A stretch of 64,000 bases of DNA from VXYL01 sp965200375 (GTDB lineage Bacteria; Pseudomonadota; Gammaproteobacteria; Pseudomonadales; Azotimanducaceae), in NCBI GenBank assembly GCA_965200375.1, contig OZ241353.1, positions 3,224,001 to 3,288,000 of the forward strand, in the 5' to 3' direction. The stretch's first letter is position 1; every line of letters starts with the position of its first letter. A program made the position numbers and the translations under genes. This document shows positions 1-8,753 of this stretch, one piece after another. The notes beneath the pieces are model-generated. The model was given only the letters and a program-made list of their open reading frames with translations. It ran no database searches and was not told the DNA's origin.

Positions 1-1184
1 CTAAGGGCATTGGACCGCAGCAACTCTCCCGCGCACATAACACCCTCGGCGAGGATCTCTCGAGATGCGTCGGAAATCCGCGATACCTTCGTCTTTCCTT
101 CCTCCCACTCCAGAAGCCGGAGGTGGCGTTCCTCTATCCAACGCGCATCGAGGATGTCCGGACTGTGCGTGGTCACCACGACCTGCATTCGCTCGCTTGC
201 ATGCTGCAAGAGATCGAGGATCGCGCCAAGCGCACCGGGATGCATGGTCAATTCCGGTTCTTCGATTACCGCTATGGGCGGCGTCGGCCTCTGGAAGACG
301 GCGGTGATGAGGCCCAACGCTCTAAGCGTGCCGTCGGACATGTCGGCGGCATCGAATGGGACATGATCGGAGTTCAACCGCTGATTGAACTCCAAAGACA
401 GCTTGTTGCCGTACATCGTCGGTTCCACGTCGATCATGCTGGGAACGATGGCAGCCAGCAGATCGCGAACGTTGGGCAACTCTTCGGGGAAATGCCGTGC
501 AAGATTCTTCAATACGCTCGCGGCGTTGCTGCCGTTCGCTAGCAGTCGCCTGCCTTCGTCGGGACTCTGCGGGCTTTTGAGCACGAGAGGATCGATCTTG
601 TACGTGCGCATGGCCGACAGAACGTTATGGACCTCGCGGAATGGATAGTGTCCCGCGACGAGAGGAAGCGCCAAGGCATCGGACTCCAAAGCCGGCTTGA
701 GGACCATCTCGCCGCGCTCCTCCACCGGCTCTCGAATGTCAACCTCGGGATTGCTCACGAAGCCTGTGTCGCTCCTCTTGAACCCTCTGACCGAGCCATC
801 TCCCCGGGTGACTGTGCAGACTTCCTGCTGAACTTCGAAGCCATCGTCTCCATGCGGCTGCAGGGCGAATGCGTAGGTCGCCTGAAACTTCTCCAACACG
901 CCGATGTTCCGCAGCTCGACAGCGATGCCAAGGCCCTCTTGAGATCGCTGTGAGCGCCCATCCCGGGATGCCACGGTCCGATACCCTCCCCGACGGTCGA
1001 AGACGGTCGGCAGGGGCGCGGCCATGGCCTCCGCGATGAACGAGAACGCATCCGCCAAGTTGCTCTTGCCCGCCCCGTTCCGCCCGATCAGAAAGGTCGG
1101 GTTGTCGAGCACGATCCGTTCCGACGCAAGGCTGCGGAAGCCCGTCAAGGCCATGCTGTGCAGCTTCGGCGAGGACGTGGACAT
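1..1184 (-). CDS. AAA family ATPase (RecF/OLD-like), 3' end beyond window
   Basis: The reading frame is open from an ATG at 1184 to the window edge, about 394 codons without a stop, so the C-terminus is missing. The N-terminus has a Walker A (LIGRNGAGKSNLAD, about residues 31-44) after a short 'LTGFRSLASERI' start typical of RecF/AAA_21 proteins. Near residue 320 come IAVIEEPELTMHP (Walker B and D-loop) and VVVTTHSPDIL (switch His). Such proteins are ABC-type ATPases involved in DNA repair or in phage defence together with a nuclease or an RloB-like partner. The partner would lie outside the window, so the role is open. The family is clear; the exact function is not. Confidence 0.85.
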   Translation of the reverse strand, partial: MSTSSPKLHSMALTGFRSLASERIVLDNPTFLIGRNGAGKSNLADAFSFIAEAMAAPLPTVFDRRGGYRTVASRDGRSQRSQEGLGIAVELRNIGVLEKFQATYAFALQPHGDDGFEVQQEVCTVTRGDGSVRGFKRSDTGFVSNPEVDIREPVEERGEMVLKPALESDALALPLVAGHYPFREVHNVLSAMRTYKIDPLVLKSPQSPDEGRRLLANGSNAASVLKNLARHFPEELPNVRDLLAAIVPSMIDVEPTMYGNKLSLEFNQRLNSDHVPFDAADMSDGTLRALGLITAVFQRPTPPIAVIEEPELTMHPGALGAILDLLQHASERMQVVVTTHSPDILDARWIEERHLRLLEWEEGKTKVSRISDASREILAEGVMCAGELLRSNAL

Positions 1185-1312
1185 GGGACACCCACCGTAT
1201 CACATCCCTCGTGCCGTGACGGTCTCGCGCATGGATGGGCCGCGCCAACCGGAATCGTCGGCGAGGGGGGCGGCTGCCGCAGGCAACGGTAGCCTGTACG
1301 GTAGCTTGGCGG

Positions 1313-1321
1313 TGTTACGCT
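1313..1321 (+). promoter_or_regulatory. Candidate extended -10 promoter for the binding-protein/dehydrogenase operon
   Basis: TGTTACGCT matches an extended -10 (TG, one base, TACGCT). It lies 55 bases before the ATG at 1377, between the divergent ATPase and the operon. The same nine bases recur at 19036-19044 before another gene start. No good -35 box is visible. This is inference from the motif alone. Confidence 0.35.
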
Positions 1322-1376
1322 TGGCAGCGAACCCCGATCGGCAAGCGCAGCTCGGCGCAACGGAGGGAGGCCCCGC

Positions 1377-2693
1377 ATGGCGCATGGCGCTTGGTTCGGC
1401 TGGCTGGGACGCGTCGGCGCCGCGTGCGCCGGAGTCGGTGCGCTCGCGGCGGCCGGGCAGGGCGCCTGCATCGGCCACGGCGCCCTCGAGTTCGGCTTCT
1501 ACGCCTATTTCCAACCGCTGAGCTACAGCCAGGATCCCCAACCGGGGGCCCCTGGCTTCAGCGTCCATCGCGGCTTCGAGGCGGACCTCGTCACCGCCTT
1601 GGAAGAGCTGGCCGATGCCGGCCTCACGTTCTCCCGGCGCCCCATCGCTCCTTGGGACGGCATCTGGCTGCGATCCGCGACGGAGTTCGACGTGGTGGGC
1701 GGCGGCATCACTATTCTGGAGACCCGCACCAGGGACGCCGCCGGCGACGCAGTGGTGCGGTTCACCGATGGCCATGTGGCGTTTCGGCAGTCCCTTCTGG
1801 TGCGGGCCGAGGACGCCGAGCGCTATGCCACCCACGACGACCTGACCGGCGCGACGCGGGTGGGCGCGCTCGCCGGCACCACCGGCGAAGCGCGGCTGCT
1901 GCAGCTGGCGGGACTGGCGGACGCCGAGGGGAATCTGGCTGCCGGGACCCGGGTGGAGACGGCCGCTGGCGTCGTGACTGCCGACGGCACCGGCGCCTAT
2001 CGGATCACCGCCGCCGAGGCCACGGCGAACCTCGCTGGCCGCCAGCGGCTGCTGCCGCCGGACAATGGCCGACCGCAGGTGATCTACCTGGGCGAGACGG
2101 CTGGCGAGCAGGCGCTGATCGACGCCTTGGCCGCCGGCGAGGTAGATGCCGTCGCCCGAGGCGAGATCGGCAACCGCGACGCGGCGGCGGAGTCGGGCGG
2201 CCGCTTTGCAGTCACCGCCGTCGACCCCCAAGCCGAGTACGGCGGCTTCACCGTGCGCGCGGACCGCACCCGCCTATTGGCCTGTCTCAACGAACGCATC
2301 GCCTGGCTCACCGCCGGCGGTGCCGTCGGCTACGCCGAGTGGCGCGCGGACGCCGCGGTGTTCCGGCAGCGGACCCGGCTTTGGAACGGCTTGCTCGCGG
2401 ATCTGGACCGGCGGGGAAGTGCCGCGCGGCCCTTGGCGGCGCTGTTCGGGGGTGCCGAAGGGGCATGGCGCTACCAGGCCGCTTCGAGCGACCCGGCGCT
2501 GGTGACGGCCCGTGTGGCCGGCGACGACATCCTGCTGGCGTTGAGCGAACGGGGCGACGGCATCGCCACGGTGACGATCACGGCCGTGGCTGGCGACGGG
2601 GCGACGACCGCGTTGCGGTTGGAGTTGTCGGTGCAGCCGACACGCCTGTCGCTGCGCGGCTGGCGAAACGCGCTGGGCGAGCGGGACGGCTGA
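1377..2693 (+). CDS. Periplasmic solute-binding protein (family 3-like)
   Basis: 438 residues, starting with a hydrophobic signal segment (about residues 8-30, ending near AAAGQGA). The region from EFGFYAYFQPLSY to DVVGGGITILETR has the pattern of SBP_bac_3 proteins: a short beta strand, a 'G..VDLVTALEE' helix and a later 'VVGGGIT' segment where family members contact ligand. The second lobe includes 'VIYLGETAGEQALIDALAAGEVDAVARG', typical of this fold. No ABC permease or ATPase is adjacent. Instead its stop is one base from the GTG of the dehydrogenase small subunit, so it may deliver substrate to that enzyme or act as a sensor. The ligand is unknown. The last 100 residues look like an added C-terminal domain. 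Confidence 0.7.
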   Translation: MAHGAWFGWLGRVGAACAGVGALAAAGQGACIGHGALEFGFYAYFQPLSYSQDPQPGAPGFSVHRGFEADLVTALEELADAGLTFSRRPIAPWDGIWLRSATEFDVVGGGITILETRTRDAAGDAVVRFTDGHVAFRQSLLVRAEDAERYATHDDLTGATRVGALAGTTGEARLLQLAGLADAEGNLAAGTRVETAAGVVTADGTGAYRITAAEATANLAGRQRLLPPDNGRPQVIYLGETAGEQALIDALAAGEVDAVARGEIGNRDAAAESGGRFAVTAVDPQAEYGGFTVRADRTRLLACLNERIAWLTAGGAVGYAEWRADAAVFRQRTRLWNGLLADLDRRGSAARPLAALFGGAEGAWRYQAASSDPALVTARVAGDDILLALSERGDGIATVTITAVAGDGATTALRLELSVQPTRLSLRGWRNALGERDG

Positions 2694-2694
2694 C

Positions 2695-3171
2695 GTGCCG
2701 GCAGAGCCAGTGCCGCCGAACCGCCGCCGCGGCGTGCCCCGGAGGCGCTTCCTCGCTTGGTGTGCGCTGCTGCCGGGCTTCGGAGCGCTAGCCGGGGGCA
2801 AAGACGCCGACGACACGGTGCAGCTGCTGCGGCAACGGTCCGCCAGCCTCACCGGCTTTCCTGCGTCGGCGTTGGACCGGAACTTCGCCGCAGCCCTCTG
2901 GACCGCGTTCTCGGCGGCAGGTCGTTCGTCGGATCTGCGGGCCTGGCTTGCGGGGCGCGAACCGCGGTCGGCGCTCGATTCGGAGATCGCCGCGGCGTGG
3001 TACGGCGGCATGTTGCCCGGGACCGATGCCGTGTCCGTCGACGCCTACTACGGGGCCTTGGCCTGGCAGGCCGCGGCGTTCGCCACCCCAGCCGGCCACT
3101 GCGGGGCGCCGGGGCACTGGGCCAGGCCGCCGCGGTCGGCCGCGTCAACGAGCCGGGGGCGGTCCGGATGA
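2695..3171 (+). CDS. FAD-dependent sugar-type dehydrogenase, small (Tat-exported) subunit
   Basis: 158 residues from a GTG one base after the preceding stop. The N-terminus carries a twin-arginine motif (RRRFLAWCALLPGFGAL, residues 16-32), as in the small subunits of gluconate, sorbitol and fructose dehydrogenases, which carry the FAD large subunit through the Tat system. The C-terminal stretch WQAAAFATPAGHCGAPGHWA matches the end of that family. The ATG of the large subunit overlaps its TGA (ATGA), so the two are translationally coupled. No cytochrome c subunit follows, so the electron acceptor is not apparent. Confidence 0.75.
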   Translation: MPAEPVPPNRRRGVPRRRFLAWCALLPGFGALAGGKDADDTVQLLRQRSASLTGFPASALDRNFAAALWTAFSAAGRSSDLRAWLAGREPRSALDSEIAAAWYGGMLPGTDAVSVDAYYGALAWQAAAFATPAGHCGAPGHWARPPRSAASTSRGRSG

Positions 3172-4793
3172 CGCTCGCGGCTGGCGCAGCGCTGGAAGCG
3201 GACGTGGTGGTGGTCGGCGCCGGGGTCGCCGGCGCCTTGGTGGCGGAACGTCTGGCCAGGCGCCAGGTGCGGGTCACGATGCTGGAAGCCGGGCCGCGCA
3301 TCGACCGCGCCGCCGCGATGCGCCGCTTCATCCAAGCTCCCGTAAAGATCCCGGAGAGCCCCTATCCGCCGACGGAGGAAGCGGATCACCCGGTGTCCGA
3401 CGACGCCGACCACTGGTACAGGCAGCACGGCCCGGACAAGTTCAAGAGCACCTACATCAAGGCCGTCGGCGGCACCACTTGGCACTGGCTCGGCACCTGT
3501 CTGCGCTTCCTGCCGGCGGACTTCGAGCTGGCGGGGCGCTATGGCCACGGCATCGACTGGCCCATTGGCTACGAGGACCTGGAACCCTACTACCTCGAAG
3601 CCGAACATGCGCTCGGCGTGAGCGGCGACTCGGCAGAGGACCTGGGGTCGCCGCGCTCCGGGGACTTCCCGCTGCCGCCCATCCCCGCCACCTACCAGGA
3701 CAAGGCGTTCGCGGCGGCGCTCGCCGGCACGGCCTACCAGGTGAAGGCCACGCCGCAGGCCCGCAATGCGATTGCCTACGACGGCCGCCCGCCTTGCTGC
3801 GGCAGCGCCAGCTGCATTCCGATCTGCCCGATCGGCGCGAAGTACGATGCCGCGACCCATGTGGCGGCAGCGGAGCGGCAGGGCGCTCGGCTGGTGGCGC
3901 CGGCCACGGCCGTCGGCATCGACACCGACGCCGGGGGGCGGGTGGCGGGCATCCGCTTTCTGCGCCCGGACCTGAGCGAGGGGGTCGCCCGTGCTCGCGC
4001 CTACGTGCTGGCGGCGCACGCCATCGAGACGCCGCGGCTGCTGCTTCACTCCGCCTCCGACCGGGCCCCGAACGGCGTGGCCAATGGTTCGGGCGCAGTG
4101 GGCCGCCATCTGATGGACCATCCCATCCAGCTGAGTTGGGCGTTGGCGGAACGCCCGGTGTGGCCCTATCGCGGTCCGATCTCCACCGCCGGCATCGAGA
4201 GCCAGCGGGACGGCGCGGTGCGCCGCCGCCATGCCAGTTGGCGTACGCAGATCTCCAACGACGGCTGGAACTGGCCCACCGGGGGCCTCCTTGTCCTGGG
4301 CCGAGACTTGGCCGCGCAGGGCCTGAGCGGCCAGGCGTTGCGCCAGGCGCTGCACGACCATGCCGCGCGCCATGTGCAGCTGGCGTCCCTGGTCGAGCAG
4401 TTGCCGGCGGCGGCGAACCGCATCGCCCTGGACGAAACGCGCGACCGCTACGGCGTGCCGCTGCCGCGCATCCACTTCGACATCGGCGACTACGCCCGCC
4501 AGGGCCTCGCTGCCGCCAGGGCGGCACACGATGAGATATTCGCCAGGCTCGGCGTCACCGAGGCGCACCACAAGGACGAGTTCCAGGGCGCTGGCCACAT
4601 CATCGGCACCTGCCGCATGGGCGAGGACGCGGCGCGGTCCGTGGTGGACGCCGAACTCCGCAGCCACGACCACCGCAACCTCTACGTCGTCGGCTCGGCG
4701 GTGTTCCCTACCTCCGGCACGGCGAACCCGACGCTCACCATAGCGGCCTTGAGCTTGCGCCTTGCGGCCGGCCTGGCGCGACGCCTAGGCTAG
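3168..4793 (+). CDS. GMC-family FAD dehydrogenase large subunit
   Basis: 541 residues. The N-terminal Rossmann motif VVVVGAGVAGALVAE (about residues 13-27) binds FAD. A cysteine cluster CCGSASCIPICP near residues 207-220 matches the iron-sulfur ligands described in FAD-glucose, gluconate and sorbitol dehydrogenases. The C-terminus has GTCRMGEDA and GSAVFPTSGTANPTLT, the GMC_oxred_C signature with the conserved Asn. With the Tat-type small subunit upstream it should be a periplasmic polyol, sugar or sugar-acid dehydrogenase; the substrate cannot be read. Its TAG stop forms the CTAG (4790-4793) that is also the left border of a repeat element. Confidence 0.88.
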   Translation: MTLAAGAALEADVVVVGAGVAGALVAERLARRQVRVTMLEAGPRIDRAAAMRRFIQAPVKIPESPYPPTEEADHPVSDDADHWYRQHGPDKFKSTYIKAVGGTTWHWLGTCLRFLPADFELAGRYGHGIDWPIGYEDLEPYYLEAEHALGVSGDSAEDLGSPRSGDFPLPPIPATYQDKAFAAALAGTAYQVKATPQARNAIAYDGRPPCCGSASCIPICPIGAKYDAATHVAAAERQGARLVAPATAVGIDTDAGGRVAGIRFLRPDLSEGVARARAYVLAAHAIETPRLLLHSASDRAPNGVANGSGAVGRHLMDHPIQLSWALAERPVWPYRGPISTAGIESQRDGAVRRRHASWRTQISNDGWNWPTGGLLVLGRDLAAQGLSGQALRQALHDHAARHVQLASLVEQLPAAANRIALDETRDRYGVPLPRIHFDIGDYARQGLAAARAAHDEIFARLGVTEAHHKDEFQGAGHIIGTCRMGEDAARSVVDAELRSHDHRNLYVVGSAVFPTSGTANPTLTIAALSLRLAAGLARRLG

Positions 4794-4892
4794 CGATCCA
4801 ACTCCAATGACGGTTGAGCTCCAGTAGCGCACGCCGAGGCGACGACAGACGAACGTGCCATTTGCCATGTCAATTCGGAATCGAACCGCTAG
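4790..4892 (+). mobile_element. CTAG-bounded repeat family A, internally deleted copy
   Basis: A 103-bp copy of the 162-bp family whose full copies are at 49342-49503 and 55889-56214. Both ends are present (CTAG at 4790-4793 and 4889-4892) but about 60 bp of the middle is missing. The left arm keeps CTCCAATGACG, and the right arm from 4827 on is nearly identical to the full copies. It contains GTG at 4855 and ATG at 4867, which read through the right border as MSIRNRT into the thiolase-like gene. No transposase is encoded. Confidence 0.75.
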
Positions 4893-6147
4893 GGACGTGG
4901 AAGCGGACGCCACCGCCCCAAGGCACCTGCGCGGCAAGTACGGCATCGTAGGCGTCGGCGAGACGGCCTACACCCGTGGTTCCGGCGCCACCACCCGCGC
5001 ACTCGGCACCACCGCCGTGCGCAACGCCGTTGCCGACGCGGGCCTCGAGGTGGCGGACGTCGACGGCATGCTCTCCTACAACGGCAACGACTCGGTGCCG
5101 TCCACGGCGATTGCCGGCGATCTCGGCATGCGGCTGAACTTCTACATGGACTGCCAGGGCGGCGGTTCCTCCACCGAGGCCCTCGTCGGCATCGCCATCG
5201 GCGTCATCGAAGCGGGGCTGTGCCGGACGGTGGCCATCTTCCGCGCCATGAACGGCTACTCCCAAGTGCGCATCGGCGGCAGCGGCCGCAGCACCGGGCG
5301 CTCGGCGCTGTCCGGCGACGCCCTGTTCGGGCGCGCCTTCGGGCAGGTAAGCGCCGCCCAGAGCTTCGCCCACACCTTCATGCGCCACATGTACGAGTAC
5401 GGCACGACGCCGGAGCAGGTGGCGCATGTGAAGGCCATCCACTCCGAGCACGCCGCCAACAATCCGAAGGCGTACTACCGGCAACGGGTGACCGTGGAGG
5501 AGGTGCTGGCCAGCCGGATGATCTGCAAGCCCCTGCACCTGCTCGACTGCTGCGTGGAAACGGACAACGGCAACTGCATCATCGTCACGTCGCTGGAGAG
5601 GGCGAAGGACTGCCGCCACACGCCAGCCGTCGTCCTCGGCGTGGTGGGCCGCTGCTCGAAGCCGCGGCTGGACAACCACTACCAGTCCGGCCCCATCAGC
5701 ACCGTGGCCGGCGCCTACGCCAAGGACATCCTGTGGCCGAACGCCGGCGTCGGCCCGGAGGACATCGACGTCACCGGCTCCTACGACGCCTTCACCTTCA
5801 CCACGATGCTGCAGCTGGAAGACTACGGCTTCTGCAAGAAGGGCGAGGGCGGCGACTACGTGAGTTCCGGCGTCATGCGCCTCGGCAGCGTCCGGCCGAA
5901 CAACACCAGCGGCGGCCACCTGTGCGAGGGCTACACCCACGGCATCGCCATGGTGATCGAGAACGTGCGCCAGCTGCGCCACGACGCCGACGACAGCTGC
6001 CCGGTGGGCGCCGACGGCAAGCGGCTGCACACCTACGACTATGCCGAGGGCGGCTGTCGGCAGGTGAGGGATGCGGAGCTGACGGCCAATCTAGGCTGGG
6101 CGACGCCAGGCACCGGCAGCGCCCTGGTGCTGGCAAGGGGGGCTTGA
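4867..6147 (+). CDS. Thiolase-like protein (lipid-transfer/SCP-x thiolase family)
   Basis: 426 residues from ATG 4867. This family of non-decarboxylating thiolase-like proteins acts on acyl-CoA side chains, often in steroid or lipid degradation, and usually pairs with a DUF35 (Zn-ribbon/OB) protein, which is exactly the next gene, 5 bases away. Recognisable segments are KYGIVGVGETAYTRG (N-terminal strand), YMDCQGGGSSTEALV (active-site Cys region) and NTSGGHLCEGYTHGI (C-terminal His/Cys region). The first seven residues (MSIRNRT) come from the repeat element. A GTG just inside the gene (about 4899) is a possible native start, so dependence on the element is not strict here. Confidence 0.8.
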   Translation: MSIRNRTARDVEADATAPRHLRGKYGIVGVGETAYTRGSGATTRALGTTAVRNAVADAGLEVADVDGMLSYNGNDSVPSTAIAGDLGMRLNFYMDCQGGGSSTEALVGIAIGVIEAGLCRTVAIFRAMNGYSQVRIGGSGRSTGRSALSGDALFGRAFGQVSAAQSFAHTFMRHMYEYGTTPEQVAHVKAIHSEHAANNPKAYYRQRVTVEEVLASRMICKPLHLLDCCVETDNGNCIIVTSLERAKDCRHTPAVVLGVVGRCSKPRLDNHYQSGPISTVAGAYAKDILWPNAGVGPEDIDVTGSYDAFTFTTMLQLEDYGFCKKGEGGDYVSSGVMRLGSVRPNNTSGGHLCEGYTHGIAMVIENVRQLRHDADDSCPVGADGKRLHTYDYAEGGCRQVRDAELTANLGWATPGTGSALVLARGA

Positions 6148-6152
6148 GGGCA

Positions 6153-6671
6153 GTGGCGCTGGAAGGGGAGTACCTGGGCATGGCGGTGGCCATCGACGAT
6201 GTCGATGCCGCGAATCAGGCCTTCTACGCCCGTTGCGGCAGCGGTGCCCTGCATCTGCAGGCCTGCAAGGCTTGCGACCTCATGCGCTATCCCACCACCA
6301 CGGCCTGTCCGTGGTGTTCCGCCGCGGCGCACGAATGGCGGCCGGTGTCCGGCAAGGGCGCCATCTATTCCTACTGCGAAGTCCACCATGCCATTCAGCC
6401 GCTGTTCCGGCCGTTCCTGCCTTACCAGATTCTCCTGGTGCAGCTGGACGAACAGATCGGCCTGCCGGGGGAGCACGACGGGCTGCGGGTGACCGGCAAT
6501 CTGGTGACGGCCACAGGCGAGATGGCGCCGGAAGCGCTGGTGCGGTCCGTCGGCATCGGCACCCGGGTGCGCGTGGTGCTGAAGGACATCGGCGGCGGCA
6601 TGGCCCTGCCCCAGTGGACGGTGGACGAAGCCGCCGAGCAGCCGCCGCCTTGGCGGTACCCCCAGGAGTAG
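6153..6671 (+). CDS. DUF35 Zn-ribbon/OB-fold acyl-CoA-associated protein
   Basis: 172 residues from GTG 6153 (VALEGEYLGM). ATG 6180 is an alternative, but the sequence before it matches the usual family start. A rubredoxin-like zinc ribbon is visible as CKACDLMRYPTTTACPWC (about residues 40-57), followed by an OB-fold with 'GKGAIYSYCEVHHAI'. These proteins form heteromers with thiolase-like or dehydratase partners and help bind the acyl-CoA. The upstream neighbour is the thiolase-like subunit with only 5 bases between, so the pair should form one complex. Confidence 0.85.
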   Translation: MALEGEYLGMAVAIDDVDAANQAFYARCGSGALHLQACKACDLMRYPTTTACPWCSAAAHEWRPVSGKGAIYSYCEVHHAIQPLFRPFLPYQILLVQLDEQIGLPGEHDGLRVTGNLVTATGEMAPEALVRSVGIGTRVRVVLKDIGGGMALPQWTVDEAAEQPPPWRYPQE

Positions 6672-6689
6672 CCTGGAGCGTGGCCCCGG

Positions 6690-6995
6690 CTATGCCGACG
6701 GGGCGGGACGCGCCAGGTCGACGGCGGCGTAGTTCGGCTCGGGCAGATCGAAGGCGCTGCGGCCCTCGGCCAGGTAGATTTCGAGGCGATCCAGAAACTG
6801 GTGCCAGCCGCCGAGCACGGCGTTCTCGAACGCTCGCTTCGAGCCTTGCCGTCGTAGGCCAGCACGTCGGAGAACCGGAGCCGGCAGCCCTCGCCGCCGG
6901 CGGCTGGCACAGGCGTCAGCTCGAAACGAATCGTGCCGAGCTGCAGCAGGCGTTCCGGCTCGAACGTGCGTTGCGACTTCCCTTGCAGACCATTG
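6690..6995 (-). pseudogene. SRPBCC/AHSA1-domain gene remnant, frameshifted and 5'-truncated
   Basis: The minus strand reads RTFEPERLLQLGTIRFELT ... LRFSDVLAYDGKA in one frame, then FENAVLGGWHQFLDRLEIYL ... LDLARPAPSA in another, stopping at 6690. Together they resemble the C-terminal half of an AHSA1/START-type protein (the 'GW...L..L...L' last helix is typical). The frames join around 6840 and would need a one-base change. Upstream of about 6995 the similarity ends, so the first half is gone. It probably no longer makes a functional product, though a sequencing error at the frameshift cannot be excluded. Confidence 0.6.
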
Positions 6996-7469
6996 CGGAT
7001 TGCGCTCGGCGGAGAGTTTTACCGCGGTGTTGCACGTTCGCCAGTTCGCCTTGTCTCTGTCGCTGCCGAACGTCCTGATAGACGCCCTGAGTTCAGTTCG
7101 GAAAATCCTGCCGCGCAGAACTTCGATTGACGCCATTTTTTCTCGCCAGTTTCTTTTCTTCGCCGCAGCCGACGCCGCGAAAAACTTGCCGGTCTTGGCG
7201 ACGATTTAAGCCGGCCGCGCACCTTTTTTCAAGCGTTCAGAGGTCGGCAGAAACTCGACGCTAGATAGGAAAAGCCCGCCGCGGCGTCGAAAAAACTTCG
7301 TTGTCTCCGCGGCGAGCGTCGAGTCAAGGTTTCCCAATCGTTGCGAGCAAGGCTTGTGTCGGTTGGAAGTCGCGCTGCCAGTGTGCCTTGAGCGCTCTAG
7401 GTGGCACTGGCGAAGCAAGCGCTTTCGACTCTAGGCGTCTTGCCTACGCAAGGAACTTCCGGCGGTTCC
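6996..7469 (-). other. Stretch without a recognisable gene
   Basis: No reading frame here looks coding. Composition differs from the surroundings: several A or T runs of six (near 7136, 7230 and 7290) in otherwise GC-rich DNA. A direct repeat CCGCGGCG flanks 7282-7310, and CTAG occurs at 7260, 7397 and 7431. It separates the SRPBCC remnant from the coiled-coil gene and may hold that gene's 3' region. I see no clear terminator. Confidence 0.5.
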
Positions 7470-8273
7470 CTACTTGAGTTTCGTAATCCGCACCGCGCCG
7501 GTGTAGCTGGCGATGGGATTGGCGTTTGCCCTTTCCGTTGCCGACAGGGCTGTATCCTCGCTGAATTTCAAGCCTGCCGGCCACCTATTGTACAGCCTGA
7601 AACGCGCCGGCGCCGCGTAGGTGTAGATGCCGTAGCCATCCCCCAGTTTCTTCGTGGGTTCGGCGTGGCCGAACGGATGCAGGCGCAAACTGGGGCAGGT
7701 GTAACGGTGCCGATTTTCAGCATTGGCGATGTCATGCCTTCGAGAGAGCTCCCTTTGGCAGATCGCATTGTCGCCGTAGGGTTGCTGCAACTCGAACAGA
7801 TAGGTGCCGGCCGGCAGCGTGGTATCCGTAAACAACCCGTTCGCGCCTACGGTTCCCGCTGGGAAGCCTGGGATAGTGCTTTCGCCTACCAAGTGAAGCG
7901 GCGGCTCTTGGGCCTTCGTGGTGTTCGCGCTGGCCCCATTCCAACCAGACCACCAATACGGAACCGTCATTACCACCGCCATCTGTGGCGCGAACTTCCC
8001 GACGATGGTTGTGTGGTTGGCGGAGACAGTGCTAGAGAGCGTGCGTACTTCGGTTGTGAGCGCGTCCACGGCCGTTGCTGTCGAGAGAGTGCCCACCGTG
8101 GCCTCTACTGCGCCAAGTCGCCTAACGGCCGAGTCGATCTTGTTCGCCAATTGGCGCAGCGTCGGCTGGCTGACGCCGCCATCGTCCTTGTCGCTGTCGC
8201 CTTCCGCGGCCAGTGCGAAAGGCGCGAGCGCTGCGAACGCCACCGCCAGGATGGCGAGCATGGTGTTTTTCAT
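7470..8273 (-). CDS. Secreted coiled-coil protein of the peptide module, long form
   Basis: 267 residues from ATG 8273, preceded by GGAGACAGACG. There is a Sec signal peptide (MKNTMLAILAVAFAALAPFALA), then an acidic linker and a heptad-rich segment (LRQLANKIDSAVRRLGAVEA, about 37-100) ending in SSTVSANHTTIVGKFAPQMA. The end is ASYTGAVRITKLK. A paralog at 60961-61491 shares the signal peptide, coiled coil, the phrase LVGESTI and the same C-terminal 13 residues. The stretch between differs in length and sequence (here about 90 residues longer and Cys/His-containing). Function unknown; the layout suggests a surface or secreted protein with a variable centre. I do not recognise the family. Confidence 0.7.
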   Translation of the reverse strand: MKNTMLAILAVAFAALAPFALAAEGDSDKDDGGVSQPTLRQLANKIDSAVRRLGAVEATVGTLSTATAVDALTTEVRTLSSTVSANHTTIVGKFAPQMAVVMTVPYWWSGWNGASANTTKAQEPPLHLVGESTIPGFPAGTVGANGLFTDTTLPAGTYLFELQQPYGDNAICQRELSRRHDIANAENRHRYTCPSLRLHPFGHAEPTKKLGDGYGIYTYAAPARFRLYNRWPAGLKFSEDTALSATERANANPIASYTGAVRITKLK

Positions 8274-8475
8274 TCGTCTGTCTCCGTGCGTTCCAAGTTC
8301 CAATCCGGCCAGTGGCCGGGCCGTTGCTAACCAAAGAACGCGCATTGTGTCCTTTCCTGCCTATTCGGGCCGTTGCTTGCGCGAACCTTGGCGGGGATCA
8401 ATCCGCCTCGACTCTCGCCGGCGTGTATTCGGCAGGCACCCCGGCCCTAGGGCCGAAGGCGCAAACTTCGGTTAG
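8274..8475 (-). promoter_or_regulatory. Conserved leader of the coiled-coil gene (module copy A)
   Basis: This 200-bp leader is clearly similar to 60781-60960, the leader of the paralog. Shared elements are a palindrome (CGGCCCTAGGGCCG at 8442-8455; CGGCCCTTGGGCCG at 60802-60815), the words 'tgcctgccgaatacac' and 'acggcccgaataggcagg', and the last 40 bases before the ATG. Conservation of non-coding DNA at this level suggests a shared promoter and possibly a structured 5' UTR. The promoter boxes themselves are not obvious. Confidence 0.55.
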
Positions 8476-8753
8476 CGAGCGTAGAGAACCACGCGGCCGG
8501 GGCGGCGTCGACCCCTAGCGGCGAAGAAAGGTGAACTTTCTGAAAATCCGTCTGCAATCAATGGCTTGCGAGCGTCTTGCGCCCGGAGAGCGCCCTAGAC
8601 GCCTTCCGGTGCGCCATTGGCAGCTGCGTCGTTGATCGCACGGGGCTTTGCGCGGCCAAGACGCCCTGGAACGCGCCCAGAGCGCTTGTGGGCAGAGTTC
8701 GAGTTCCGGCAGTGCGTTTGGCCACGCTCGGCAGGAAACACGCCCACAAGCGC

